Shown one piece after another: positions 18,021 through 26,577 of a stretch of DNA of 64,000 nt (position 1 is the stretch's first letter; each line of letters starts with the position of its first letter). The notes under the pieces are model-generated. The model was not told the origin of the DNA. It made no database searches and saw nothing but the letters and a program-made list of their open reading frames with translations. The stretch is from Halonatronomonas sp964558325 (lineage in GTDB: Bacteria > Bacillota > Halanaerobiia > Halanaerobiales > Halarsenatibacteraceae): assembly GCA_964558325.1 (NCBI GenBank), contig CAZLCX010000006.1:43615-107614 (forward strand), given 5' to 3'. The translations under genes and the position numbers were made by a program.

Positions 18021-18048
18021 TATTTAACCTCCAAAAATAGAACATACT

Positions 18049-19374
18049 CTATTGCTTTACAATTTCACCATAAAGAGTCCAGCTGCCAGCTTCATTAATT
18101 TTTGTTTTAATAAACTTACCAATTAATTTATTGCTTTTAGCAGGGATTATTACAAGTTTATTCCCATCAGACCTTGCTGAAAAATAATCCGGATCTTTTT
18201 TGCTTTCCCCTTCAACTAAAACATCTATTTCTTTACCAATTAATTTTTGATTTACTTCATAGCTTATCTGATTCTGTTTTTCCATTAATGCCTGCAATCT
18301 TCTGTGCTTTTCTTCTGAGCTAATCTGATCATCTCTTTTGGCTGCAGGAGTCCCTTCTCTTGGCGAATAGGCAAAGGTATATGCCATATCAAAGCGAACC
18401 TTATCAACCAAAGATAAAGTATCTTCAAAATCTGATTTAGTTTCTCCAGGAAACCCTACTATAAAATCAGTTGTTATAACAGCATCAGGAATTCTTTCTC
18501 TAATTTTATCTATTAAGTTTAAATATCTTTTCCGATCATATTTTCTATTCATTGTCTTCAGGATTTTTGAACTTCCAGATTGGACTGGAAGATGAAAATG
18601 CTTTGATATATTATCATTTTGGGCAACTGTTTCAATAAGTTTTTCAGATAAATCCTTAGGATGGGATGTCATATATTTTATTTTTTCTAAACCATTAACT
18701 TTAGCTAATTTGTTTAATAGATCAGGAAAATCATAATCTTCATTAAGATCAAGCCCATAAGAGTTAACATTCTGGCCAAGCAAGGTTATCTCAATAACTC
18801 CATCTGTCACAAGTTTTTTAACTTCATTGATAATATCATCCATAGGACGACTTCTCTCAGTTCCACGAACATGGGGAACAATACAGTAGCTACAATAATT
18901 GTCACAGCCCTGAATTATAGTAACCCAGGCCTGGAAATCATTTCTCCTTTTACTCGGTAGATCAGGAATTAAGCCTTTATCTTCTTCCCAGACATCAATA
19001 ACTCTTTCATCACCATGTTTTACCTGGTTTATTAGTGAAGGTAACTTATGAATATTATGAGTTCCAAAAATTATATCAACCTGTGGATATTTTTTATATA
19101 ATTCATCAACAGGACCTTCCTGCTGCATCATACAGCCTCCTACAGCAATAATCAAATCAGGCTTATCTTCTTTTAACTGTTTTAAAGAACCTATTTTACC
19201 AAAAACTTTTAGTTCAGCATTCTTTCTAATCAAACAAGTATTAAAAACTATTATATCAGCATCAGCATGGTCCTTAGTTTCTTTATATCCCATTGTTTCT
19301 AGCATACCAGCTATTTTTTCTGAATCATGTTCATTCATCTGGCATCCATACGTAATTATATGATAATTCATCAT
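18049..19374 (-). CDS. miaB: tRNA-2-methylthio-N6-dimethylallyladenosine synthase
   Basis: This 441-residue radical-SAM methylthiotransferase modifies i6A37 of tRNA. The N-terminal [4Fe-4S] cysteines are in TYGCQMNEHDSE, FNTCLI and VGGCMMQQEG. The radical-SAM motif is CDNYCSYCIVPHVRG (about 152-166). A TRAM RNA-binding domain closes the protein (about 375-441). Shared transcription with miaA joins the two successive steps of one tRNA modification. A perfect AGGAGG lies somewhat far (about 15 bases) from the first ATG. Confidence 0.97.
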   Translation of the reverse strand: MMNYHIITYGCQMNEHDSEKIAGMLETMGYKETKDHADADIIVFNTCLIRKNAELKVFGKIGSLKQLKEDKPDLIIAVGGCMMQQEGPVDELYKKYPQVDIIFGTHNIHKLPSLINQVKHGDERVIDVWEEDKGLIPDLPSKRRNDFQAWVTIIQGCDNYCSYCIVPHVRGTERSRPMDDIINEVKKLVTDGVIEITLLGQNVNSYGLDLNEDYDFPDLLNKLAKVNGLEKIKYMTSHPKDLSEKLIETVAQNDNISKHFHLPVQSGSSKILKTMNRKYDRKRYLNLIDKIRERIPDAVITTDFIVGFPGETKSDFEDTLSLVDKVRFDMAYTFAYSPREGTPAAKRDDQISSEEKHRRLQALMEKQNQISYEVNQKLIGKEIDVLVEGESKKDPDYFSARSDGNKLVIIPAKSNKLIGKFIKTKINEAGSWTLYGEIVKQ

Positions 19375-19397
19375 TATATTTAATAAAATCCTCCTAG

Positions 19398-20045
19398 TTA
19401 TTCTTCTTTTAAATCTTCAAGCTGGTCGTTGCGCCCCATAATAATTAAAGTATCTCCTTCAAGAATTTTATCCTGTCCACCAGGAGCTAAATTTAAATTC
19501 TTTCCTCTTCTAATTGCCATTACATTAGCATTGTATTCTTTTCTAAAATTTATTTCCTGTAATGTTTTACCTACCATATGTGAAGGAGAAATTAATTCAA
19601 TAATACTGTAATCCGGTGCAAAATCAATATAATCGAGCATATTTGTACTGATTAACTGACGGGCAACCCGTTCTCCCATATCCCGTTCAGGGAATACAAC
19701 TTTATCAGCTCCAACTCTGCTTAAAATTTTACCATGCATTTTATCCTGAGCTTTGGCAACTACCTCTGGTACGCCCATTTCTTTTAAAATTAATGTAGCT
19801 AATATATTGGCATGAACATTATCACCGATACTTACTACTGCAGTATCAAAATTATTAACCCCTAAAGCACTTAAGGCTGTTTCATCAGTTGCATCAGCTT
19901 CAACGGCATGGGTAACATATTCAACTAGTTCATCAACACATTCCTCACATTTATCAATTGCTAAAACATCATGACCGTTATCTGCTAAGGTTTTGGCAAC
20001 ACTGGTACCAAAACGTCCTAAACCAATAACTACAAACTGTTTCAT
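19398..20045 (-). CDS. ktrA: KtrA-type RCK regulatory subunit of K+ transporter
   Basis: This 215-residue cytoplasmic protein has a Rossmann RCK_N domain (GLGRFGTSVAKTLADNGHDVLAIDK at the N-terminus) and an RCK_C domain (about 135-215). It forms the ring that gates KtrB in response to nucleotides (ATP/ADP or NAD(H)). AAGAGGAGG precedes the ATG. It follows ktrB by 14 bases, so the two make one transporter. Its N-terminus aligns more closely with KtrA than with the TrkA at 5.1 kb. Confidence 0.95.
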   Translation of the reverse strand: MKQFVVIGLGRFGTSVAKTLADNGHDVLAIDKCEECVDELVEYVTHAVEADATDETALSALGVNNFDTAVVSIGDNVHANILATLILKEMGVPEVVAKAQDKMHGKILSRVGADKVVFPERDMGERVARQLISTNMLDYIDFAPDYSIIELISPSHMVGKTLQEINFRKEYNANVMAIRRGKNLNLAPGGQDKILEGDTLIIMGRNDQLEDLKEE

Positions 20046-20059
20046 TTAGTATCCTCCTC

Positions 20060-21400
20060 TTAACCAACCATTATCTTTTCTTTTGGATATCTGTATTTGC
20101 CATGTCTGGCTTTTTGACCTAAAGCAAGAGCTAGAGTTAAAGGCCCGACTCTACCTAAAAACATGGTTATAATAATTAATACTCTACCTATTGCTGTGAG
20201 CTCTCCAGTAATCCCAGTGGAAAGTCCGACTGTGCCAAAGGCAGAAACTACCTCAAACAAGATTTCTAAGAATTGACCATCTTCTGTAATTGTTAATAAA
20301 AAAGTCATTAACAAAACAACGCCTAAGGACAATAAAATAATAGTTATAGCTTTAAAAATAATTTCATAGTCTATCCGTCTCTTATAAAACTCAATATCCT
20401 TTTTATTTCTAATCTTATTAAATGCAGTAACAATAATTATACCAAAGGTGGTTGTTTTAATACCTCCACCGGTAGAACCTGGAGAAGCACCTATAAACAT
20501 TGCAATTACAATAAAGAAAAGAGTAGTGCTTTTTAAAGATCCTGTTGGTATTGTATTAAAACCGGCTGTTCTTGGTGTAACTGATAAAAAGAAAGAAGAT
20601 ATTATCTTTTCCCCTATATTTGCATCTGCAATTGTATTCATATTTCCAGTTTCTAAAACAAAGATAATAACAAAACTTAAAAGAGTTATTATTCCAGTAA
20701 CAGTCAAAACTAACTTAGTTTGTAGGCTAAATTTTCTCTTTCCCTCCCAGCCCAGTAATTCAACTATAACTGCAAAACCTATACCACCTAATATAATTAA
20801 GGCAGCAATTGTTAGACTGATTATTGGATCACCAAAATAACTCTCTAAACTATTGCCAAATAAATCAAACCCGGCATTATTAAAAGCAGAAACAGCATGA
20901 AATACAGCAAAATAAATAGATCTAAAAATCGAATAATCATATCTAAGCCTAATAAATAAAAATAATGCCCCAATACCCTGAATTGATAAAGTCAAAGCAA
21001 TTACATATTGGATCAACCTTAATAAGCCAGATATTTTAAATTGATTAAGATCTTCCTGAATTAATATCCGTTCCTTCAAAGAAATCTTTTTACCTAAAAT
21101 TAAAGCAATTAATGTTGACATGGTCATAATTCCTAAACCGCCAACCTGAATCAAGACCATAATTACTACCTGACCAAATACAGTAAAGGCGGTACTTGTA
21201 TTAACAACAATTAGTCCTGTAACACAGGTGGCAGAGGTTGCTGTAAATAAGGAAGTTAAAAAACCTATACTGCCTGTTGTAGTTGATGCCTGGGGTAACA
21301 TTAATAAAAATGTTCCAATAGAAATTACAACAAAATATCCTAATACTAAAAATTGTGCCGGTGATAATTTTGTTGGTGAAAAATTAGCTTTATTTAGCAT
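20060..21400 (-). CDS. ktrB: KtrB-type potassium channel subunit
   Basis: This 446-residue membrane protein is the ion-conducting subunit of a Na+-dependent Ktr-type K+ uptake system. Its four filter loops read TCVTGL (about 61), NNAGFD (about 177), RTAGFN (about 287) and GTVGLS (about 388). SPGSTGGGIKTT follows filter three. It is shorter than the TrkH at 3.6 kb and of a distinct subfamily, so the cell carries two different K+ routes. Expression starts from a good promoter at 21452-21480. Confidence 0.95.
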   Translation of the reverse strand: MLNKANFSPTKLSPAQFLVLGYFVVISIGTFLLMLPQASTTTGSIGFLTSLFTATSATCVTGLIVVNTSTAFTVFGQVVIMVLIQVGGLGIMTMSTLIALILGKKISLKERILIQEDLNQFKISGLLRLIQYVIALTLSIQGIGALFLFIRLRYDYSIFRSIYFAVFHAVSAFNNAGFDLFGNSLESYFGDPIISLTIAALIILGGIGFAVIVELLGWEGKRKFSLQTKLVLTVTGIITLLSFVIIFVLETGNMNTIADANIGEKIISSFFLSVTPRTAGFNTIPTGSLKSTTLFFIVIAMFIGASPGSTGGGIKTTTFGIIIVTAFNKIRNKKDIEFYKRRIDYEIIFKAITIILLSLGVVLLMTFLLTITEDGQFLEILFEVVSAFGTVGLSTGITGELTAIGRVLIIITMFLGRVGPLTLALALGQKARHGKYRYPKEKIMVG

Positions 21401-21451
21401 AATTAAAATACCCTTTCCTGCCGAAAAATATTTATCTAAATATCATCTTTT

Positions 21452-21480
21452 ATTATACTATATTAGTTATCATATATCAA
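21452..21480 (-). promoter_or_regulatory. Predicted promoter of the ktrB-ktrA-miaB-mutSL unit
   Basis: On the minus strand TTGATA (21480-21475) and TATAAT (21457-21452) have a 17-base spacer. The leader is only about 45 bases, too short for a c-di-AMP riboswitch. A divergent promoter begins 10 bases away. Confidence 0.7.
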
Positions 21481-21490
21481 TTATGGAGAC

Positions 21491-21519
21491 TTGACTAAGC
21501 TATTAGATTATAGTATTAT
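21491..21519 (+). promoter_or_regulatory. Predicted promoter of the glycerol-3-phosphate operon
   Basis: TTGACT (21491-21496) and TATTAT (21514-21519) have a 17-base spacer. Transcription from here would pass through the leader terminator at 21561-21623 before the first gene. Confidence 0.6.
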
Positions 21520-21560
21520 TAATATTGTAAATATAATATGAATTTAATGGTGAGATATAG

Positions 21561-21623
21561 AGAGAGCCATTGTTAGTTAAAGGGGGAATTATGTCTTCTT
21601 TTAACTAACTGGCTCTCTTTTTT
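21561..21623 (+). terminator. Leader terminator (attenuator) upstream of the glycerol-3-phosphate genes
   Basis: AGAGAGCCA (21561-21569) pairs with TGGCTCTCT (21610-21618). A second helix GTTAGTTAA/TTAACTAAC (21572-21580 with 21601-21609) lies inside, and a T run follows. It sits between promoter and first gene, so it must be overridden for expression. GlpP-dependent antitermination is known for B. subtilis glp leaders; that GlpP acts here is inference. The loop also holds AGGGGG and a 5-codon ORF (21591-21608). Confidence 0.75.
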
Positions 21624-21662
21624 GTATTTCATTAATATTATCCAGGAGAGGAGTAATTAAGT

Positions 21663-23192
21663 ATGGATGAAAAAAACTATGATATCTTAATAATTGGAGG
21701 TGGAGTCATCGGAACTGCAATAGCAAGGGAACTCTCTAAATTCAACCTGTCTATTGCCCTATTTGAAAAAGAAACCGATGTGGCCTCTGGTACTTCAAAG
21801 GCAAACTCTGGTATTATTCATGCAGGTTATAATGCCTCTAAAAAAACATTAAAAGGTAAATTAAATATTAAATCAAATCCTATGTTTGATCAAATAGCTT
21901 CTGATTTAAAAGTCCCTTTTAATCGGATTGGCTCACTGGTAGTTGGTCATAATCATAAAGATAGGGAAAAATTAATTATAGAAAAAGAAAAAAGTATGGC
22001 TCAGACCGATTTAGATTTAAGAATTATCGAGAAGAATGAATTAAGAGAAAAAGAACCAGATTTAGCTGAGAATGCAATAGTAGCATTATATGCTCCAAAT
22101 GCAGGAATAATCTCACCTTATAAATTAACTATTGCTCAGGCAGAAAATGCAGCCAATAATGGCGTGGATATCTATTTGGAGACAGAGGTTAAAGAAGTAC
22201 TGACTAAAAATAATTATGTTACTGGAATTAATACTAATAAAGGAAAATTTAGCGGTTCTATTGTAATCAATGCAGCTGGACTTTATGCTGATAAAATAGC
22301 AGCAACAGTTGGTGAAGATTATGAGATAGTCCCTAGAAAAGGAGAATATAATTTATTTGATAAAAAATATGGCTCCCTGGTAAATCATGTTATTTTTCCT
22401 ATGCCATCAGAAAAATCTAAAGGCATTCTTATTACTCCAACAGTTGATGGCAATTTATTATTAGGTCCAAATTCATATGTTGTAGAAAATAAAGATGATC
22501 TTGAAGTTACTGAACAGGGACTTAAAGAAATCTGGGATGGCGGTAAAAAATTATATCCTTCATTACCAGGTGATGGGATAATTTCTTCATTTGCAGGTCT
22601 GAGAGCAACTTTACCAGCAGAACCATATAATAATGATTTTAAAATTGAAGCTCTAGAAAATCCAGTTGGCTTTATAGACGTTGCCGGGATTCAATCTCCA
22701 GGCCTCTCTTCTGCTCCAGGCATTGCAGAATTGGTAAAAAAACTTGTTGATGATATCTCAAAAGATATTAAAACCCCATTAAAACTTATAGAAAAGGCAT
22801 CTTTTAATCCTGAACTTGAGAAATTACCGAGATTAGATGATTATAAAGATCACCGGGAAGACTGGCATCAGGTTTACCAAAAAGATGAAAATTATGGGGA
22901 AATAGTCTGTCGCTGCGAACATGTAACTAAAGGTGAAATAATTGCTGAATTAAGAAAGTCACTGGCTCCTCCCACCCTGGATGCAATCAAAAGGAGAACA
23001 AGGGCTGGTGGCGGACGCTGTCAGGGAGGTTTTTGTGGTCCAAGAATTGCAGAGATTATTGCTGAAGAATTTGATATATCCCCATTAGAAGTTACAAAAA
23101 ATGGCCCAGGTTCAGAAATTTTACTGGAACGGGTAAAGGATATTAAACCAGATCGGGATATTACTTATAGGAGGCAAAAGGATGAAAACTAA
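21663..23192 (+). CDS. GlpA-like FAD-dependent glycerol-3-phosphate dehydrogenase with [2Fe-2S] domain
   Basis: This 509-residue flavoprotein has an N-terminal FAD-binding DAAO/GlpA domain (LIIGGGVIGTAIAREL, then GIIHAGY) and a C-terminal BFD-like [2Fe-2S] domain (about 420-475). Its cysteines are in VCRCEH and GGRCQGGFCGPR. This is the architecture of the anaerobic GlpA family; such proteins oxidise glycerol-3-phosphate, and related ones oxidise other 2-hydroxy acids. The setting next to a GlpB-like partner, DUF1667 and glpK supports glycerol-3-phosphate. GGAGAGGAG precedes the ATG. It overlaps the next gene by 11 bases. Confidence 0.88.
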   Translation: MDEKNYDILIIGGGVIGTAIARELSKFNLSIALFEKETDVASGTSKANSGIIHAGYNASKKTLKGKLNIKSNPMFDQIASDLKVPFNRIGSLVVGHNHKDREKLIIEKEKSMAQTDLDLRIIEKNELREKEPDLAENAIVALYAPNAGIISPYKLTIAQAENAANNGVDIYLETEVKEVLTKNNYVTGINTNKGKFSGSIVINAAGLYADKIAATVGEDYEIVPRKGEYNLFDKKYGSLVNHVIFPMPSEKSKGILITPTVDGNLLLGPNSYVVENKDDLEVTEQGLKEIWDGGKKLYPSLPGDGIISSFAGLRATLPAEPYNNDFKIEALENPVGFIDVAGIQSPGLSSAPGIAELVKKLVDDISKDIKTPLKLIEKASFNPELEKLPRLDDYKDHREDWHQVYQKDENYGEIVCRCEHVTKGEIIAELRKSLAPPTLDAIKRRTRAGGGRCQGGFCGPRIAEIIAEEFDISPLEVTKNGPGSEILLERVKDIKPDRDITYRRQKDEN

Positions 23193-24453
23193 AAGAGATC
23201 TAGTAATAGTTGGAGGCGGACCAGCCGGTCTTGCTGCTGCCCTTGAAGCCTATAAAAATGGCGTTAAAGATATCCTTATAATTGAGCGAGATGAATACCT
23301 GGGCGGAATTTTACAGCAGTGCATTCATAATGGTTTTGGCCTGGATTATTTTAACGAAGAATTAACAGGCCCTGAATATGCAGAAAGATTTATTGATGAC
23401 CTGGCAGATAAAGAGATAGATGTTCAGTTAAAAACAATGGTTATAGATATTAATGAAGAAAAAATCCTAACAGTTTTAAGTTCAAACAATGGAATTGAGT
23501 TTATTAAGGCCAGATCAATTATCCTGGCTATGGGCTGCAGGGAAAGAACCAGGGAAGCTATCAGGATACCTGGAACCAGACCTGCTGGGGTTATGACAGC
23601 TGGTGCTGCCCAGAGATATATTAATATTGAGGGTTATCTTCCTGGCAGGGAAATAGTTATCTTAGGTTCCGGTGATATCGGTCTAATCATGGCCAGAAGA
23701 TTGGCCCTTGAAGGGGCAGATGTTAAAGGAGTATTTGAGATAATGTCATATTCATCAGGCCTTGTTAGAAATAAGGTTCAGTGCCTGGATGACTTTGGTA
23801 TCCCTCTCCACCTTCAGCAAACAGTTGCCAGAATCCATGGCAAAAAAAGGGTGGAAGCAGTTGATATCGTTGAAGTCGATGATAATTTAAATCAAATTCC
23901 AGATACTAAAAAAACAATTAAATGTGATACTCTCCTATTATCAGTAGGTTTAATCCCTGAGAATGAATTAAGCCAGCAGGCAAATATTTCTCTGGATAAT
24001 ATTACTGGAGGTCCGATTGTAGATCAATCCAGAGAAACCAACCTACCTGGAGTATTTGCCTGTGGTAATGTCCTTCAGGTCCATGACCTTGTAGATAATG
24101 TCAGTGAAGAAGCCGAAATCGCAGGTAAAGCAGCAGCAGAATTTCTATTAAAAGAATCTAAACAAGAAATACAGCAGTCCCTTAAAATAAAAGCCGGTGA
24201 AAATATAACCTATGTAGTGCCCCATACTTTAAATATCAACTCGAATACAGAACCTCTAATTGAACTATTTTTTAGAGTTAAAAATCCAGCAGAAAACTGT
24301 AAAATTTCTATTAGAGACAATCAGGAAGAAATAGCTAGCTATACACGACCAATTGTAGAACCTGGTGAAATTGAATCAGTTAAACTACCAATAAAATTAA
24401 TTAATAAAAGCTCAGATGAAATAGTGCTTGAATTAATAACTGGGGGTGAGTAG
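23182..24453 (+). CDS. FAD/NAD-dependent oxidoreductase, partner of the GlpA-like protein
   Basis: This 423-residue two-dinucleotide-binding flavoprotein has VIVGGGPAGLAAAL (FAD, residues 7-20) and VILGSGDIGLIMAR (NAD(P)H, about 160-173). A CACGN-like segment VFACGNVLQVHDLVDN follows, and a beta-rich C-terminal extension covers about residues 345-423. AMGCRER holds a possible redox cysteine. The order GlpA-like, this protein, DUF1667, with glpK close by, recurs in anaerobic Firmicutes and Thermotogae. There it is taken to move electrons from glycerol-3-phosphate to NAD(P)+ or another carrier; the electron route is inference. Confidence 0.85.
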   Translation: MKTKRDLVIVGGGPAGLAAALEAYKNGVKDILIIERDEYLGGILQQCIHNGFGLDYFNEELTGPEYAERFIDDLADKEIDVQLKTMVIDINEEKILTVLSSNNGIEFIKARSIILAMGCRERTREAIRIPGTRPAGVMTAGAAQRYINIEGYLPGREIVILGSGDIGLIMARRLALEGADVKGVFEIMSYSSGLVRNKVQCLDDFGIPLHLQQTVARIHGKKRVEAVDIVEVDDNLNQIPDTKKTIKCDTLLLSVGLIPENELSQQANISLDNITGGPIVDQSRETNLPGVFACGNVLQVHDLVDNVSEEAEIAGKAAAEFLLKESKQEIQQSLKIKAGENITYVVPHTLNINSNTEPLIELFFRVKNPAENCKISIRDNQEEIASYTRPIVEPGEIESVKLPIKLINKSSDEIVLELITGGE

Positions 24454-24454
24454 T

Positions 24455-24823
24455 ATGGATGAAAGAACAATTATATGTTTAAGTTGCCCTAAAGGCTGTC
24501 GGGTTAAAGTCAAGGCTGATGGTGATGAAATAAAAGATATTAGTGGTCATGAATGTCCCCAGGGTATCGAATATGCAAAAAACGAATATTTAAATCCAAC
24601 TAGAATTTTACCAACTACAGTCAGGGTTAAAAATGGCCAGATAGCTCTAGTCCCGGTAAAAACTGCTGCCCCGATTCCAAAAGAAAAAATTGGTGAAGCT
24701 ATGCAGAAATTATCAGAGGTTGAAGTGGAAGCCCCTGTAAAATTAGGTCAGGTTATTGTAGAAAATATCGTAGATACAGGTGTAGATGTAGTTGCCACCC
24801 GTTCAATCCAAAAAGAGAATTAA
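24455..24823 (+). CDS. DUF1667 cysteine-rich protein of the glycerol-3-phosphate dehydrogenase complex
   Basis: This protein of about 122 residues has four N-terminal cysteines (C-x2-C-x3-C, then C about 20 residues on) likely to bind a metal or Fe-S centre. The rest is a compact domain ending VVATRSI. Family function is unproven but gene order ties it to the two flavoproteins upstream, so it may be an electron-transfer or assembly subunit, analogous in position to GlpC. I use the ATG at 24455, 8 bases after GGGGG, rather than the in-frame GTG at 24446. It starts two bases after the previous stop. Confidence 0.85.
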   Translation: MDERTIICLSCPKGCRVKVKADGDEIKDISGHECPQGIEYAKNEYLNPTRILPTTVRVKNGQIALVPVKTAAPIPKEKIGEAMQKLSEVEVEAPVKLGQVIVENIVDTGVDVVATRSIQKEN

Positions 24824-24829
24824 ACATTA

Positions 24830-24860
24830 AAGCCAGCATTTTAAAATGCTGGCTTATTTA
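24830..24860 (+). terminator. Terminator after the DUF1667 gene
   Basis: A perfect 26-base palindrome AAGCCAGCATTTT/AAAATGCTGGCTT (24830-24855) is followed by a weak T-rich tail TATTTAA. It lies at the end of the operon and could act on either strand. Confidence 0.65.
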
Positions 24861-24912
24861 AATCGAATCCTTCAATTATTATCTGATTATAATACAGTTT
24901 TTCTTAAGTTAT

Positions 24913-24978
24913 GCTCCAGGAATTCTGCGGGAATGCTCCGGCAATCCTGCGGGAATCCTCCGGGATTGCTCCGGCTTT
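24913..24978. repeat. Array A: six 11-bp tandem repeats, consensus (G/C)CTCCGGGAAT
   Basis: Six contiguous 11-base units: 24913 GCTCCAGGAAT, 24924 TCTGCGGGAAT, 24935 GCTCCGGCAAT, 24946 CCTGCGGGAAT, 24957 CCTCCGGGATT, 24968 GCTCCGGCTTT. They are degenerate but strictly in 11-base register and much richer in G+C than the surroundings. The array lies between convergent glp units with array B directly after it. Confidence 0.85.
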
Positions 24979-24979
24979 T

Positions 24980-25045
24980 ATTCAGTGCAGATTCGGTCAA
25001 AATTCGGTTGGGCTTCGGTCCAGGTTCGGTTTAATTTCGATACAA
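24980..25045. repeat. Array B: six 11-bp tandem repeats, consensus ATTCGGTNNNN
   Basis: Six contiguous 11-base units begin at 24980, 24991, 25002, 25013, 25024 and 25035. The first seven bases are conserved (ATTCAGT, ATTCGGT, ATTCGGT, CTTCGGT, GTTCGGT, TTTCGAT) and the last four vary. Total length equals array A (66 bases), one base away, with a different core. It ends 20 bases before the glpK stop codon. Confidence 0.85.
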
Positions 25046-25065
25046 ATATAGTTATAAACGCTTAT

Positions 25066-26565
25066 TTAATATAAATCAGCCCAGCCCAAAGTGCCCTGAA
25101 TAGCTTTCTGCCAACCTTCATATAACTTTTCTCTTTTATCTGAATCTAAATCAGCCTCAAATATATTCTCAACATTTCTGATCTCTTTAATCTCATCTAA
25201 ACTATCCCAGAAACCTACAGCAAGACCGGCTAAAAATGCTGAACCAGCAGCAGTTGTTTCAGTATCTGCAGGTCTTTGAACTTCTGTATCAATCATATCT
25301 GCCATAAATTGTAATAAGAAATTATTGGCTGATGCTCCTCCATCAACCCTGACTTCTTTAAACTTAATTCCAGTATCTTCAACCATTGCCATTAAAAGGT
25401 CTTTACTTTGATATACAATTGATTCTAAGGTAGCTCTTATCAAGTGATTCTTGGTAGTTCCTCGTGAGATACCAAAGATAGTACCCCGGGCTTCAGAATG
25501 CCAGTGAGGAGCCCCTAAACCTGTAAAGGCAGGCACAATATAAACACCATCAGTATCATCTACTTTTCTGGCAAAAAACTCAGAATCAGCGGCATCTTCA
25601 ATTAAGCTCAGTTCATCCCTTAACCACTGTATAGCTGAGCCTGCATTAAAAATGCTGCCCTCTAAAGCATAAGTAACCTCTCCATCAAGCTCCCAGGCAA
25701 TAGTTGTTAAAAGCCCATTCTCAGATATATAGGGTTTATCACCTGTATTCATCAATAAAAATGCACCGGTTCCCAGGGTTATTTTAGTCATTCCAACCTC
25801 AAAACAATTTTGAGCAAAGGTGGCCGCCTGTTGATCTCCGGCAATTCCTGCAATAGGAACTTCTTCACCAAAAAAATGATAATCAACTGTTTTAGTATAA
25901 ACTTCGCTGCTTGAACAGACTTCAGGAAGAATATTAGCAGGAACATCTAAAATATCTAAAAGCTCATCATCCCACTCACCTTCATGAATATTGTACATTA
26001 AAGTCCTGCTGGCATTAGTTGCATCTGTAACATGTCTCTTACCGCCACTAAGTTTCCAGATTAACCAGCTGTCAATCGTTCCAAATAATAATTCTCCATT
26101 TTCAGCTCTCTTTCTGGCACCATCAACATTATCCAGTAACCATTTAACCTTAGTCCCAGAAAAGTATGGGTCTAAAACAAGCCCGGTTTTTTTATTGAAT
26201 AAATCTTCATAGCCCTTTTCTCTTAAATTCTGGCAGATATCATTAGTTCTTCTGCACTGCCAGACAATAGCATTATGAATAGGATCAGAAGTTTCTTTAT
26301 CCCAGATAACAGTGGTTTCCCGCTGGTTTGTTATGCCAATGCCAGCAATTTGAGCTGGTTTAATCTTCGCCTTTTTGATTGCCCCAGCCATAACACCTAA
26401 AGTTGAAATCCAGATATCAGAGGGGTCATGTTCAACCCAGCCTGATTTTGGATATATCTGCTCAAATTCCTGCTGAGATTTTCCAACTATAATACCATCC
26501 TTATTATAAATCATTGCTCTGGTACTGGTTGTACCCTGATCTATTGCCATTATAAATTTATCCAT
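25066..26565 (-). CDS. glpK: Glycerol kinase
   Basis: This 499-residue FGGY kinase phosphorylates glycerol to glycerol-3-phosphate. The N-terminus MAIDQGTTSTRAMIY holds the ATP-binding phosphate 1 motif; WQCRRT and the GIAGDQQAATFAQ segment are typical, and length is normal. Its product is the substrate of the flavoprotein system convergent with it. The DUF47 and CoA-binding genes lie upstream on the same strand, only 12 bases separating DUF47 from glpK. No glycerol facilitator gene is in the window. Confidence 0.97.
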   Translation of the reverse strand: MDKFIMAIDQGTTSTRAMIYNKDGIIVGKSQQEFEQIYPKSGWVEHDPSDIWISTLGVMAGAIKKAKIKPAQIAGIGITNQRETTVIWDKETSDPIHNAIVWQCRRTNDICQNLREKGYEDLFNKKTGLVLDPYFSGTKVKWLLDNVDGARKRAENGELLFGTIDSWLIWKLSGGKRHVTDATNASRTLMYNIHEGEWDDELLDILDVPANILPEVCSSSEVYTKTVDYHFFGEEVPIAGIAGDQQAATFAQNCFEVGMTKITLGTGAFLLMNTGDKPYISENGLLTTIAWELDGEVTYALEGSIFNAGSAIQWLRDELSLIEDAADSEFFARKVDDTDGVYIVPAFTGLGAPHWHSEARGTIFGISRGTTKNHLIRATLESIVYQSKDLLMAMVEDTGIKFKEVRVDGGASANNFLLQFMADMIDTEVQRPADTETTAAGSAFLAGLAVGFWDSLDEIKEIRNVENIFEADLDSDKREKLYEGWQKAIQGTLGWADLY

Positions 26566-26577
26566 TAAACAAACCTC

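Noticed and set aside
20448..20840. A 130-residue ORF opposite ktrB
   Set aside because: It is antisense to clearly conserved ktrB coding sequence and shows no domain or ribosome-binding site. The same holds for the long ORFs opposite pnp (37075-37557), infB (42351-42794) and cheC (63486-63908).
21401..21451. A c-di-AMP riboswitch ahead of ktrB
   Set aside because: The predicted leader is only about 45 bases and A/T-rich, too short for the aptamer, and no matching conserved bases are visible.
24846..25034. A 62-residue plus-strand ORF across the 11-bp arrays
   Set aside because: It begins inside the terminator palindrome, has no ribosome-binding site, and its sequence is only the translation of the repeats. 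An 11-base period does not keep frame, so it is not evidence of coding.
25001..25036. A tRNA T-arm around GGTTCGG
   Set aside because: GGTTCGG occurs only as part of the 11-base repeats. There is no acceptor stem, no anticodon arm and no CCA, so it is not a tRNA.
24913..25045. The tandem arrays as a CRISPR
   Set aside because: Units are 11 bases and contiguous, without spacers of constant length or repeats of 24-37 bases. No cas gene is in the window.
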